Assembly: GCF_000969905.1 (NCBI RefSeq)
Contig: NZ_CP009519.1
Coordinates: 1 to 58,133 of the forward strand
Direction: 5' to 3'
Length of the DNA: 58,133 bases
Source of the DNA: Methanosarcina vacuolata Z-761
GTDB lineage: Archaea; Halobacteriota; Methanosarcinia; Methanosarcinales; Methanosarcinaceae
Shown: positions 9,511-17,785 of the stretch, one piece after another
Position numbering within the stretch: the first letter of the stretch is position 1
How the letters are laid out: every line of letters starts with the position of its first letter
Program-made: the position numbers and the translations under genes
The notes under the pieces: generated by a model
What the model was told of the DNA's origin: nothing
Databases searched by the model: none
The model's input: the letters and a program-made list of their open reading frames with translations, nothing else

Positions 9511-12500
9511 TCACCTTCCAACTATTATTATATTGGCTGCAGTACTTGATTTGTCACCATTGGTTGCAGTTAACTTTACAATGTAGAATCCTGTTGCGTA
9601 GGTGTGACTTGGGTTTGATTCGGTAGAGGTAGTTCCATCACCAAAGTCCCACTTTATTGAGGCAGCGTTGACAGACCTATCCGTGAATCTAACCGTAAGA
9701 GGAGCACGCCCAACCTGAGGTGTCAATGTAAAGCTTGCTGTTGGCGAAGCAGATGTTCCAGTAACGGTTATTGCCTTACTTATGGTATCTGGACCATCTG
9801 CATTGCTTACAGACAGGTTAACTGTATAAGTTCCTGCAGCAGCATAAACATGTACTGGGTTTGCATCGGTAGATGTGGATCCATCACCAAAGTCCCAGTT
9901 CCATTCATTTGGACTGTTACTGGATGCATCGTTAAACTGAATCGTAAGCGGTTCTGTCTGCTTTGCAGTGAAGTTTACAACTGGTGGTGTCGGTACACGA
10001 TTTACTTTAATATCCATTGATTTTGGATCACTGGAACCGTCATCGTTTGTTGCAACCAGGGTAACACCGTATGTTCCCTCACCATTGAACACATGCACAG
10101 GGTTCTGCTCAGTTGATGTACTTCCGTCTCCAAAGTTCCAGTTCCATTCATCTGGACCGTTAGTGGATGTATCAGTAAACTGAACAGTCAGTGGAGCAGA
10201 GCCTTCTGTAGAATTTGCAGTAAAGCTTGCAACTGGTGAGACTGGTACACGGTTTACTTTAATATCCATTGATTTTGGATTGCTGGAACCGTCACCATTT
10301 GTTACAATCAAGGTAACATTGTATGTTCTCTCACCACTGAACACATGTACAGGGTTCTGCTCAGTTGAATTAGTTCCGTCTCCAAAGTCCCAGTTCCATT
10401 GAGCTGGACTGTTGATGGATGTGTCATTGAACTGAACAGTCAGAGGAGCATAGCCTTCTGTTACATTTGAAGTGAAGTTCGCAACTGGTATTAAGCGGGT
10501 TACGGTGATAACCATTGATTTTACATAGCTAGAACCAGCACCATTTGTTGCAACCATTGTAACAGTATATGTTCCCTCACTATTGTATACGTGTACAGGA
10601 TTCTGCTCGGTTGAATTAGTTCCATCTCCAAAATTCCATTCCCATTGAGTTGGATCGTTAGTAGATGTGTCAGTGAACTGTACAGTAAGACTTGCAGTGA
10701 AGTTTGCTACAGGAAGAACTGGTGGCACAGGGCTTTTCAAAGTGTATGTCCCATTACCAATACTCATGAACTGAATACCATCAGATGTCTGATTAAATGG
10801 TACCAACACACCATCACAGACCAGGCTTGAAGGAGAAATCGTAGTCTGCACGTTTATATTGACTGGATACCCACCACTCGTATTTAGCTGGAACTTTAGA
10901 TTATCCTCATCAGATTGTAAAACATTAGTGGTAGCAGTCTGTGCCATTGAACTGTAATACCATTTTGAGAAATCAACCAGATTAATATTGTTTGAATTCA
11001 GATTGATCACAAAAGTCTCGAACAAATCTGGACTTATTGAATATTGATCAGCCGGGCTATTATCTGTCTCATGTGTAAAGCATGGAGAAATTGCACCGTG
11101 TGCTGAACTCTCTGACCACCAGGCCCATGTCTCGTTCGAAAGGGTATTAACATTAGGGATAAAGGCCATACCCATTGGACCATTTCTATACAGCGACCCG
11201 TACTTATTGTACGCATAGATTGCATGTGTTATATTATCTTGATTTCCGCTAGAACTCCATGAAGCCGGTGTCAAACCAAAGGTTCCGTTCATAGCCCCAA
11301 TTTGAGAGTCTATTGTTCCATTTGCTTCTTCAAGAGGCAAAGACTCAAGTCCAGGATAAAAGTGTATACATCCCTCAAACCCACTGGCAAACAGACTGTT
11401 ATCATACGCAGTATCAGTAGAGTTTTTCATATTATTTTCAGAAACGTAAATGCTTGCAGTTTGATCCCGAGAAATTAAGAAATCTATACCATTCTGGTTA
11501 TTTGTAACATTCGGGTAATCCAGACCAAATGCCATTATATCATTTCGCGCGTATGGCGTGATAGTTTCTCTTGGAATGGATTGAGTTATGTTGTAGAGGT
11601 GCACATTAACCCAACCGTCTGCACCTGATGCATAACAGTTAAGGTAGATCAAAGGCTGAATTACGTTTGCATAGGGTAGCTTTCGTGTTTTCTCTGTTGT
11701 ATAAGGAGTAATAACATACATCTCAGGCCCAGCTGTAACAATATTCGTACGGTTTGAGTCATCACTGTGGATACTAACCGTAACTCTATTATCAACAACT
11801 GAACTTGCAGGAATCGTGAAACTAGAGCTTAACAGACTGCCATCATCGCTTGTCCAGTAAGACACTATCTCATAACTATCATCTGAAGCATGTCTGACAC
11901 CTACATAGGCAACTGAAGTATGTATATACCCGTATGACCATTGTGAACTTGAGTCAACTCCCATTGTAAATGTCAGGTTTTCGTTAACAGCAGGATACGC
12001 GCCTGTGAAATAAGTACTCCCATTAGAATTATTCCCACAGCTAGAGTCAATGGACCCTAATGTAGGATTGTATGTAAGATCCAGGTTTGAGGTATATGGA
12101 GAAATTGGATTGGCCGTGTAAATATTATCTGGAACTTCGCTTACTTTGCTTGCGTCAAATGTCCAGAGTTGCAGCTCAACTCCACTGTTATCTGGTAGTT
12201 CTGATGTTGTAGCTGTGTAGGAAGTATCATTGTCCCAAGTAACATGGCCTTCTGAATCTGCAGAGGATACATTTACAAAATGAGTACCTTCAAGTGCTAT
12301 AATGCTCCCATTCCAGATATTTCCACTTTGATTAACGAGTGAAACATCGTTTGCCTTTACCTCACTGACACCTACATTATCAGTTGTACTAACAGTTACA
12401 AGGATAGAATCACCAGTGTTAGGTGTATTGTCATCAAGATCAACAGAAGTGATGACAGGAGATTCTGTATCTGATTCTGTATCTAATACATTTATTTCAC

Positions 12501-12951
12501 CTGGATTTATAACTGGATTTATTGTACTGCCGCCATCAGCAGTTATCAATCCTGGCTGTATGTTTAGATTTGCAGTACCTGCCTGTTTTCCGGTTATAGT
12601 AATAGTTCCAAGCAAAACATTGGTATCACCGGAGTTAACTTTTTTTCCGAGGTCAACACTTTTTATCAAAACTGAACTCGAAGGAACTGTGGAGTTCTCT
12701 GGTATTGAGTTCCAACTAGGAAACGAAACCTCAGTTATTTCCGCAATTTCTGGATTCGAAACCAAAATTGTCATTTCGAAACCTGCCAGTCCTGCAGGAA
12801 CTTCATCCATTACAATCTGAACTTCCTGGGAAGCACCCATGTCCATCTGAACTGTTTGAGGAACAAATGAAGTGACATTTGCTGCCGATGCACATGATAT
12901 CCCTAGTCCAAAAAAGACTAGAAAGATTAAAACTCTATACAGCTTATTCAT
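9511..12951 (-). CDS. Secreted cohesin-like, multi-PKD surface protein
   Basis: 1146 residues. A Sec signal peptide (1-23, cleavage near ASA-AN) is followed by a cohesin/CBM-like beta-sandwich (about 24-157) with VPAGLAGFEMTILVSNPEIA and GDTNVLLGTITIT-like strands. Next come an Ig-like module (about 165-250), a roughly 500-residue region of unknown fold, and five PKD domains (WNWDFGDG-type cores, each followed by NPVHVY/F) to the C-terminus. The first and fourth PKD copies are shortened at their N-terminal strand. No transmembrane anchor or dockerin is visible. Cohesins bind dockerins, and the next three secreted genes upstream on this strand carry dockerins, so a scaffold role is inferred. 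It starts 13 bases after the previous gene; its first roughly 85 bases are almost identical to that gene's start. Confidence 0.85.
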   Translation of the reverse strand: MNKLYRVLIFLVFFGLGISCASAANVTSFVPQTVQMDMGASQEVQIVMDEVPAGLAGFEMTILVSNPEIAEITEVSFPSWNSIPENSTVPSSSVLIKSVDLGKKVNSGDTNVLLGTITITGKQAGTANLNIQPGLITADGGSTINPVINPGEINVLDTESDTESPVITSVDLDDNTPNTGDSILVTVSTTDNVGVSEVKANDVSLVNQSGNIWNGSIIALEGTHFVNVSSADSEGHVTWDNDTSYTATTSELPDNSGVELQLWTFDASKVSEVPDNIYTANPISPYTSNLDLTYNPTLGSIDSSCGNNSNGSTYFTGAYPAVNENLTFTMGVDSSSQWSYGYIHTSVAYVGVRHASDDSYEIVSYWTSDDGSLLSSSFTIPASSVVDNRVTVSIHSDDSNRTNIVTAGPEMYVITPYTTEKTRKLPYANVIQPLIYLNCYASGADGWVNVHLYNITQSIPRETITPYARNDIMAFGLDYPNVTNNQNGIDFLISRDQTASIYVSENNMKNSTDTAYDNSLFASGFEGCIHFYPGLESLPLEEANGTIDSQIGAMNGTFGLTPASWSSSGNQDNITHAIYAYNKYGSLYRNGPMGMAFIPNVNTLSNETWAWWSESSAHGAISPCFTHETDNSPADQYSISPDLFETFVINLNSNNINLVDFSKWYYSSMAQTATTNVLQSDEDNLKFQLNTSGGYPVNINVQTTISPSSLVCDGVLVPFNQTSDGIQFMSIGNGTYTLKSPVPPVLPVANFTASLTVQFTDTSTNDPTQWEWNFGDGTNSTEQNPVHVYNSEGTYTVTMVATNGAGSSYVKSMVITVTRLIPVANFTSNVTEGYAPLTVQFNDTSINSPAQWNWDFGDGTNSTEQNPVHVFSGERTYNVTLIVTNGDGSSNPKSMDIKVNRVPVSPVASFTANSTEGSAPLTVQFTDTSTNGPDEWNWNFGDGSTSTEQNPVHVFNGEGTYGVTLVATNDDGSSDPKSMDIKVNRVPTPPVVNFTAKQTEPLTIQFNDASSNSPNEWNWDFGDGSTSTDANPVHVYAAAGTYTVNLSVSNADGPDTISKAITVTGTSASPTASFTLTPQVGRAPLTVRFTDRSVNAASIKWDFGDGTTSTESNPSHTYATGFYIVKLTATNGDKSSTAANIIIVGR

Positions 12952-12964
12952 ACATTCTTTCTCC

Positions 12965-14236
12965 CTAAAGTATATTATAAAGCTTCACAACATCATCAAA
13001 ATCAATAATATTGTTATTATTGTAATCAAAAAGAGTAACAGGAGCATTTTCTCCTATCCAATTCATATTAGCATAGTATGCTACGATATCATCGAAATCC
13101 ACTTTTCCGTTTCCATTGATATCCTCACAGAGATTATCATGGTCTGAGTCAATTGGTGGATTAGTGTAACCGGGGAAAGGCTTATTCTCGAAAACGTTAA
13201 TTATAACTGACGTTGAATTCATGCCGTATTCATTGCTAGCTGTCAGATTTACATTATAATTTCCTGCTGCCGAGTAAATATGCATTGGATTTCTTTCGTC
13301 AGAGTTAGCAGTTTCATCTCCAAAGTTCCAGCTTATAGAAGTTGCATTTTTCGAACTGTCGTTAAACTGGACAGAAAGAGGAGCATAGCCTTCACTGACA
13401 TTGGTACTGAAATTAGCTGCAGGAAGAACCGGTTCCTCTTTAGATCTAAGGGTAATTTCTTTAGTTACGTCTCCTACTTTTACCTCAAAGTTCCCAGGAG
13501 GGATTGCTGTTGTATTGTAAGAATAACTGAAGTTTCCGTTTGAGTCAGCCTGTATAGTCTGAGAAGCCGTAATTTTCAGATCAACCTCTGAGACTCCTTC
13601 TTTAGCATCTCCATCGATCATTATTTGATAGGTTCCCGTCGGAACATCTGATCGAGATACAATTGCAGTGTCTCCTGAAGCATTTGCGCTTTTTGATAAC
13701 CAACCAACTTTCTTTGCCCTCACATTGAGGTTGTTCACACCCCTAGCTTCAACTGTAAAGCTATTACCTAGTCCCTTAACAATTGTTACATTTTGAAGAC
13801 TATACTCATACTCTCCCTCTGAGACAGAAACATTTTTTTCAAAGGTTACAAACGCGTTGATTTTGTCCTCAGGAGAGGCACTTCCGTTTATATTAATGAT
13901 ATCCCCACAAACAGGTTCTTGAGGAGAAAATTCCCAGTTAATAGGGTTAGCAACATTGACTGTAGCTAATTTTGAGTTTGTACCGTTTTCGCTACTCACT
14001 GTCAGAGCTGGTTCCATGTTTATTTCAGCAACTTCTGAATTTAAAGCAGAGAATGTATTATTGGAACCTAATGTTCCATCAGAAACGTCATCCTTCATAA
14101 TCTCAATATTCTGGGAAAAACCCATGTCCGTCTCAACTGTTTGAGGAACAAGTGAAGTGACATTTGCTGCCGATGCACATGGTATCCCTAGTCCAAAAAA
14201 AACTAGAAAAATTAAAACTTTATACAGCTTATTCAT
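12965..14236 (-). CDS. Secreted PKD protein with C-terminal dockerin
   Basis: 423 residues. Signal peptide 1-23, nearly identical to that of the downstream 1146-residue protein. It is followed by a segment that keeps the opening of the cohesin-like module (NVTSLVPQTVETDMG) but then diverges. Then comes a methanogen-type surface module with GTYQIMIDGDAKEGVSEVDL and PPGNFEVKVGD, one PKD domain (about 275-350, SISWNFGDET), and a dockerin (about 355-423) after the linker FPGYTNPP. The dockerin has two calcium loops, DINGNGKVDFDD and DYNNNNIIDFDD, with D/N at the ligand positions. It is part of a tight minus-strand operon with 13-base spacers. Expected to act outside the cell, docked on a cohesin. 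Confidence 0.85.
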   Translation of the reverse strand: MNKLYKVLIFLVFFGLGIPCASAANVTSLVPQTVETDMGFSQNIEIMKDDVSDGTLGSNNTFSALNSEVAEINMEPALTVSSENGTNSKLATVNVANPINWEFSPQEPVCGDIININGSASPEDKINAFVTFEKNVSVSEGEYEYSLQNVTIVKGLGNSFTVEARGVNNLNVRAKKVGWLSKSANASGDTAIVSRSDVPTGTYQIMIDGDAKEGVSEVDLKITASQTIQADSNGNFSYSYNTTAIPPGNFEVKVGDVTKEITLRSKEEPVLPAANFSTNVSEGYAPLSVQFNDSSKNATSISWNFGDETANSDERNPMHIYSAAGNYNVNLTASNEYGMNSTSVIINVFENKPFPGYTNPPIDSDHDNLCEDINGNGKVDFDDIVAYYANMNWIGENAPVTLFDYNNNNIIDFDDVVKLYNIL

Positions 14237-14249
14237 ACATTATTTCTCC

Positions 14250-16007
14250 CTAAAGTATATTGTAAAGCTTCACAACATCATCAAAATCAATGATATTGTT
14301 ATTATTGTAATCAAAAAGAGCAACAGTAGCGTTTTCTTTTATCCAATTCATGTTTGCATAGTAAGCTACTACATCATCGAAATCCACCCCCCCATTCCCA
14401 TTGATATCCTCATAGAGACCATTATTGTCCGGGTCTGTTGGTGGATTAGTGTAACCAGGGAACACAGGAACATAGGGATCAGTGAAGGCCTTGATACACA
14501 CATTTGTGTTTGGAAAATCTGTTGTAATGTCTTCCCAGGTCTCTCCACTACTGCTAATAAAACTCTCTCCTGAATTTGCTGTTGCCTTACTACTATCACC
14601 ATCATCACCTGACAGCGGTTCTTCTATGGCAATCGGGTATCCATATTCAATGTTCGTAAGGTTTAGAACAACTGAGAAATTTTGGCCGGCTGTTAGCCGA
14701 ATATCAGAATCGAGGGGAATTGTATGATAGCCTGCGACTGAAGTTGACCCATTTTCGGAAAAAACTGGACCAGTTTGATTTATGGGACCCGATACCGGAT
14801 TAGTGTAAATATAAATTTCGTAGTTGCAGCCTGAGTCTGTTGTATAGAAACTTACAGCTTTGAGAAGTTCGTCGGATTTTGCAGTAAAGATATTTGCACC
14901 CCAGGCTGTAGTGTTGTCTACTGTATACCCCAAACTATTGGTCCATCCAAGGGGATCATACTGGTAGATTAATTCATAATTATCAGGACTTTCAGCCATG
15001 AAGACTGAATTATAGCATCCTATCTTTGAATCATAATAGGAAACATAGAAATACCCATTTTCTCCCCAATCTGCACCCCAACTATTTCTGACTATAAATG
15101 CTCCATCTCCAGGAGGGGCCTCGGAAAATTTACTCTTATCAAAAGAATCGTTCCAGCCTACAATAGCCACAGCATGGTTCGTGAGTGAGGTATTATTATA
15201 ATAATAACTGGCAGTAGCAGGGGAATAAAAAGTATCGTTATAGTACATTGAAGTATATACTGCTCCATAATTCTGAACTGCCCATTTAATTCCATCATTG
15301 TTCAGAGAACCCTGCCTATTCGGAAGAAAAAGCACATTTTGTACATGTTTCTGTAACGACAAGTCCTGAGGGGACACATTGGAATCAGGATCATAAGGGT
15401 CATCATTTTCATCAACGGGCCCACTCCAACGAACCAGGTAGGCAGTTGACTCTAAATGATTTCCCCCTTCATTGGCATTGCGGTCGAATCCTTCCGGATA
15501 TGCAGACGAAAGAAGATTTTTCATGTTATTTTCAGAAAAGTTCCAGTTTTCTTCAGGCATTAAATATGATTCCAAAGATCCATAGGTTGCAAATGCCCAA
15601 CAAACTCCGGAATTATTTTGGTTTTTCACAGAAGTTACTCTGTTCAGAGCCCGCAAGTCATAGTTAGATGAAAAAGGTCCACTGACTGCAGGAATAGATC
15701 TAAGATGACTAAGATCCACAGTTGGAGGAATAAAGCCAGTTTTATTTCCATCAAGAGCAAACTCCGATTGACTGAAAATTTTGTCTTGCTGGTATATCAC
15801 AAAGTCGGGATTTACCGGCGCAAGTGAAGGTACCGTTTCTTCGTTATTTTCTAAAACTTCTGTATCTGCTATCGCTACTGATGAACTTACAACCAGAACT
15901 AGAACTAAAAGTCCACTGAAAACAATTGATTTTTTTCCTAATAGTTCTATCGTTTTTTGTATTGATATTTGTCTCATATTTGGCCCCGAACATTTAAAAT
16001 ATTTCAT
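14250..16007 (-). CDS. Secreted papain-like (C1) peptidase with dockerin
   Basis: 585 residues. Catalytic residues are all present: Gln130, Cys136 in SGVCWAFA, His278 in LTNHAVAIVGW, Asn308 in VRNSWGADWGENGYF. After the peptidase domain (about 113-325) comes a lectin-like beta domain (about 340-505), then FPGYTNPP and a two-loop dockerin (DINGNGGVDFDD, DYNNNNIIDFDD). Residues 27-48 form a signal peptide or membrane segment. The first ATG has no Shine-Dalgarno; ATG 15977 (MRQISIQKT) follows GGGGCCAAAT and may be the real start. A cysteine protease delivered to a dockerin-binding scaffold is the likely role; substrate unknown. The DNA upstream holds a TATA-like promoter, so this is probably the present operon's first gene. 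Confidence 0.9.
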   Translation of the reverse strand: MKYFKCSGPNMRQISIQKTIELLGKKSIVFSGLLVLVLVVSSSVAIADTEVLENNEETVPSLAPVNPDFVIYQQDKIFSQSEFALDGNKTGFIPPTVDLSHLRSIPAVSGPFSSNYDLRALNRVTSVKNQNNSGVCWAFATYGSLESYLMPEENWNFSENNMKNLLSSAYPEGFDRNANEGGNHLESTAYLVRWSGPVDENDDPYDPDSNVSPQDLSLQKHVQNVLFLPNRQGSLNNDGIKWAVQNYGAVYTSMYYNDTFYSPATASYYYNNTSLTNHAVAIVGWNDSFDKSKFSEAPPGDGAFIVRNSWGADWGENGYFYVSYYDSKIGCYNSVFMAESPDNYELIYQYDPLGWTNSLGYTVDNTTAWGANIFTAKSDELLKAVSFYTTDSGCNYEIYIYTNPVSGPINQTGPVFSENGSTSVAGYHTIPLDSDIRLTAGQNFSVVLNLTNIEYGYPIAIEEPLSGDDGDSSKATANSGESFISSSGETWEDITTDFPNTNVCIKAFTDPYVPVFPGYTNPPTDPDNNGLYEDINGNGGVDFDDVVAYYANMNWIKENATVALFDYNNNNIIDFDDVVKLYNIL

Positions 16008-16045
16008 TATTTTTGGAGAGTAATATCAATAGTAATAAACATATA

Positions 16046-16060
16046 CACTATTTAAATTTT
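16046..16060 (-). promoter_or_regulatory. Probable TATA promoter of the peptidase operon
   Basis: Minus-strand AAAATTTAAATAGTG lies about 40 bases before ATG 16007, placing the start of transcription about 15-20 bases before that codon by the usual archaeal TATA spacing. Inferred from sequence only. Confidence 0.45.
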
Positions 16061-16254
16061 TTCATATTGTTGTATTTAATATAAGTAGACATAAATGGAT
16101 ATTTTGACCAGATAAGACAAAAATTAATAAGAAAATTGCTTTTAAAAAAATAGGTAATGACGCTTGCTATTCTTCTAAATAAAAAAATTGAGAGTTTTGC
16201 GTTCTTGAAAACTTCTCTAACAAAAATGCTTACAGAGGAGAATCAGCAAGAAAA

Positions 16255-16407
16255 TCAAAGGCGCCAAGAAACCTCATCCCGCACAGCCCAGACTGCCTGG
16301 GAAGAATCCGTGTCCATCTGAACTATTTGAGGATTAAACAAAATGATATTTACTACTAATGCTAATGATATCAGTCCAAAAAGAGAATAGAAGAATTGAA
16401 ATTTTAT
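16255..16407 (-). pseudogene. Remnant of a cohesin-like secreted protein, cut by the TnpB element
   Basis: Read on the minus strand from 16407 this continues the four codons at 17772-17761 (GTG AAT AAG CGT). The product starts MNKRIKFQFFYSLFGLISLA and goes on to NPQIVQMDTDSSQAVWAVRDEV, then a stop at 16255-16257. It aligns with the signal peptide and first strand of the 1146-residue cohesin protein (MNKLYRVLIFLVFFGLGIS, VPQTVQMDMGASQEVQIVMDEV). Only about 54 codons survive. It is the gene that the IS605-type element entered, and it once stood 13 bases behind the NHL gene as the other operon genes do. Confidence 0.75.
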
Positions 16408-16440
16408 CTTCCGAAGCGGGAAGACCCCTTCCTCGACAGG

Positions 16441-16458
16441 TTCAGGCGAAAGCCTGAA
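16441..16458 (+). repeat. Left-end hairpin of the TnpB element
   Basis: TTCAGGC-GAAA-GCCTGAA, a perfect seven-base-pair stem with a GAAA loop, 34 bases inside the left border. It is the expected subterminal hairpin recognised by TnpA. Confidence 0.75.
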
Positions 16459-16554
16459 TTTGGCAGGTAGGGGATGAGAGCGTCAACTTCCCCACAATCC
16501 GAAGATAATAAATTCGTATAACTTCATATAGTTACAAAGCGTGTATATAATGCT

Positions 16555-17655
16555 ATGAAAAGAGGAAACCGATACCGAATATACCCTAACAAAGAACAAA
16601 AAGTTCTTTTGGAAAAACACTTCGGTTGCACTCGATTCATATACAACAAGCTTCTTAATATTAAATCTACATTGTATAAAAAATTTAGAATAAGTATTTC
16701 TGAATTTGAACTTAATAATCACCTCCTAGTTTTGAAAGAAGTATATCCTTTCCTGAAAGAAGTCAATTCAGGAGCATTGCAACAAGCAAGTAGAAATCTT
16801 AATTCTGCTTTCAATCATTTTTTCAAAGATGGTTTTGGGTATCCTCAAAGGAAAAAGAAAAAAGATCATCATTTTTCCTTCCAGCTTCCACAAAACTATA
16901 ACCTTAATGTGGAAAAATCAGAAATCCAGCTACCAAAATTAGGCTGGATGAAGATTAAGGTACATAGAAATATTCAGGGAGAAATGAAAACATTAACAGT
17001 ATCCCGAACTCCTACAGGAAAATATTATGTTAGTATTTTAACAGACGATGGAGAAAAATATCCTGAACCTATACCGTTTTCTCATGCTACCTTAATCGGT
17101 GTAGATGTAGGACTTATGACCTTTGCTACTCTTTCTACTGGTGAAAAAATAGATAATCCTAAATTCTTGAAAACCTCCCTTGAAAGATTGAAATTCTTGC
17201 AAAGGAAAGTTTCAAGAAAAGTTATAGGATCAAAAAACCGGAGAAAGGCAGTATATAAACTTGCTAAGTTGCACGAAAAAATAGCTAATCAAAGACATGA
17301 TTTTCAGCATAAAGTTTCTAATAAGCTAATCAGTGACAACCAAGCAATAGCTGTAGAAACTTTGAATATTCAAGGAATGATGAAAAACCACAAACGAGCA
17401 CAAAGTACAGGAGATGCAGGATGGTATAGCTTTGTACTGAAATTACAGTATAAAGCTGAATGGTTCGGGAAAACTATATTGAAAATAAATCAATGGTTGC
17501 CATCCTCAAAAACCTGTAATGTTTGTGGCTATAAACATCCTAATTTAACCGAAGATATTAGAGAGTGGCAATGTCCCGATTGTGGTAATATCCATGATCG
17601 AGACATTAATGCCGCTATTAATATCAAAAATTTTGCCGTAGGAACTACGGTTTAA
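16555..17655 (+). CDS. tnpB: TnpB RNA-guided nuclease
   Basis: 366 residues, usual TnpB length. It has an N-terminal OrfB HTH-like region (RYRIYPNKEQ..FGCTRFIYN) and a RuvC-I motif GVDVGLMTFA (Asp184). RuvC-II is AVETLNIQGM (Glu268), the zinc finger is Cys321-x2-Cys324...Cys340-x2-Cys343, and RuvC-III is HDRDINAAINI (Asp348/350). All catalytic and zinc residues are intact, so the nuclease may be active. TnpB uses an RNA from the right end of its own element to cut the vacated donor site next to a short motif, which keeps the element in place. Here the predicted guide is the DNA just beyond 17760. ATG 16555 gives the standard start. Confidence 0.95.
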   Translation: MKRGNRYRIYPNKEQKVLLEKHFGCTRFIYNKLLNIKSTLYKKFRISISEFELNNHLLVLKEVYPFLKEVNSGALQQASRNLNSAFNHFFKDGFGYPQRKKKKDHHFSFQLPQNYNLNVEKSEIQLPKLGWMKIKVHRNIQGEMKTLTVSRTPTGKYYVSILTDDGEKYPEPIPFSHATLIGVDVGLMTFATLSTGEKIDNPKFLKTSLERLKFLQRKVSRKVIGSKNRRKAVYKLAKLHEKIANQRHDFQHKVSNKLISDNQAIAVETLNIQGMMKNHKRAQSTGDAGWYSFVLKLQYKAEWFGKTILKINQWLPSSKTCNVCGYKHPNLTEDIREWQCPDCGNIHDRDINAAINIKNFAVGTTV

Positions 17656-17760
17656 AGCCTGTGGACTAGGAAAAAACGGTAACCGCCTAGTATGAAACAG
17701 GAAGCTTCGCCCTCAAAAGCTTGATCCGCAAGGGTCAAGCGATAGGGCGAGGTAGTTCAC
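17640..17760 (+). ncRNA. Predicted omega (right-end) guide RNA scaffold
   Basis: The 3' end of tnpB and the following 105 bases fold into nested stems: GCTTCGCCCT pairs around GCTTGATCC-GCAA-GGGTCAAGC and closes on AGGGCGA. The block ends at GGTAGTTCAC, the element's right border. By analogy with other TnpB systems the RNA would run past the border, and its guide would be ACGCTTATTCACAGTTCC (17761 on). That matches the restored empty site next to TTTAT. A close but degraded copy of this scaffold is at 50780-50915. Confidence 0.65.
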
Positions 17761-17772
17761 ACGCTTATTCAC
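17761..17772 (-). pseudogene. First four codons of the gene split by the TnpB element
   Basis: Minus strand GTG AAT AAG CGT, the start of the cohesin-like remnant that continues at 16407. GGAGACAGGAACT precedes it, and it lies 13 bases after the stop of the NHL gene, the same spacing as in the two intact junctions of this operon. Confidence 0.7.
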
Positions 17773-17785
17773 AGTTCCTGTCTCC

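Larger units (their letters stand above)
16408..17760 (+). mobile_element. IS1341/IS605-type element, tnpB only
   Basis: The borders come from the disrupted gene. The left flank ends TTTTAT at 16407 and the right flank resumes ACGCTTATTC at 17761; joined, they restore the signal-peptide reading frame with no duplicated bases, as expected for the single-strand IS200/IS605 mechanism. The left end carries a perfect hairpin (16441-16458), and the right end carries a large hairpin and finishes GGTAGTTCAC. The element is 1353 bases and holds tnpB but no tnpA, so mobility would need a TnpA in trans. The probable target-adjacent motif is TTTAT. Confidence 0.85.

Noticed and set aside
9423-9626. 67-codon plus-strand frame
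   Set aside because: Mostly intergenic, then antisense to the PKD gene's C-terminus.
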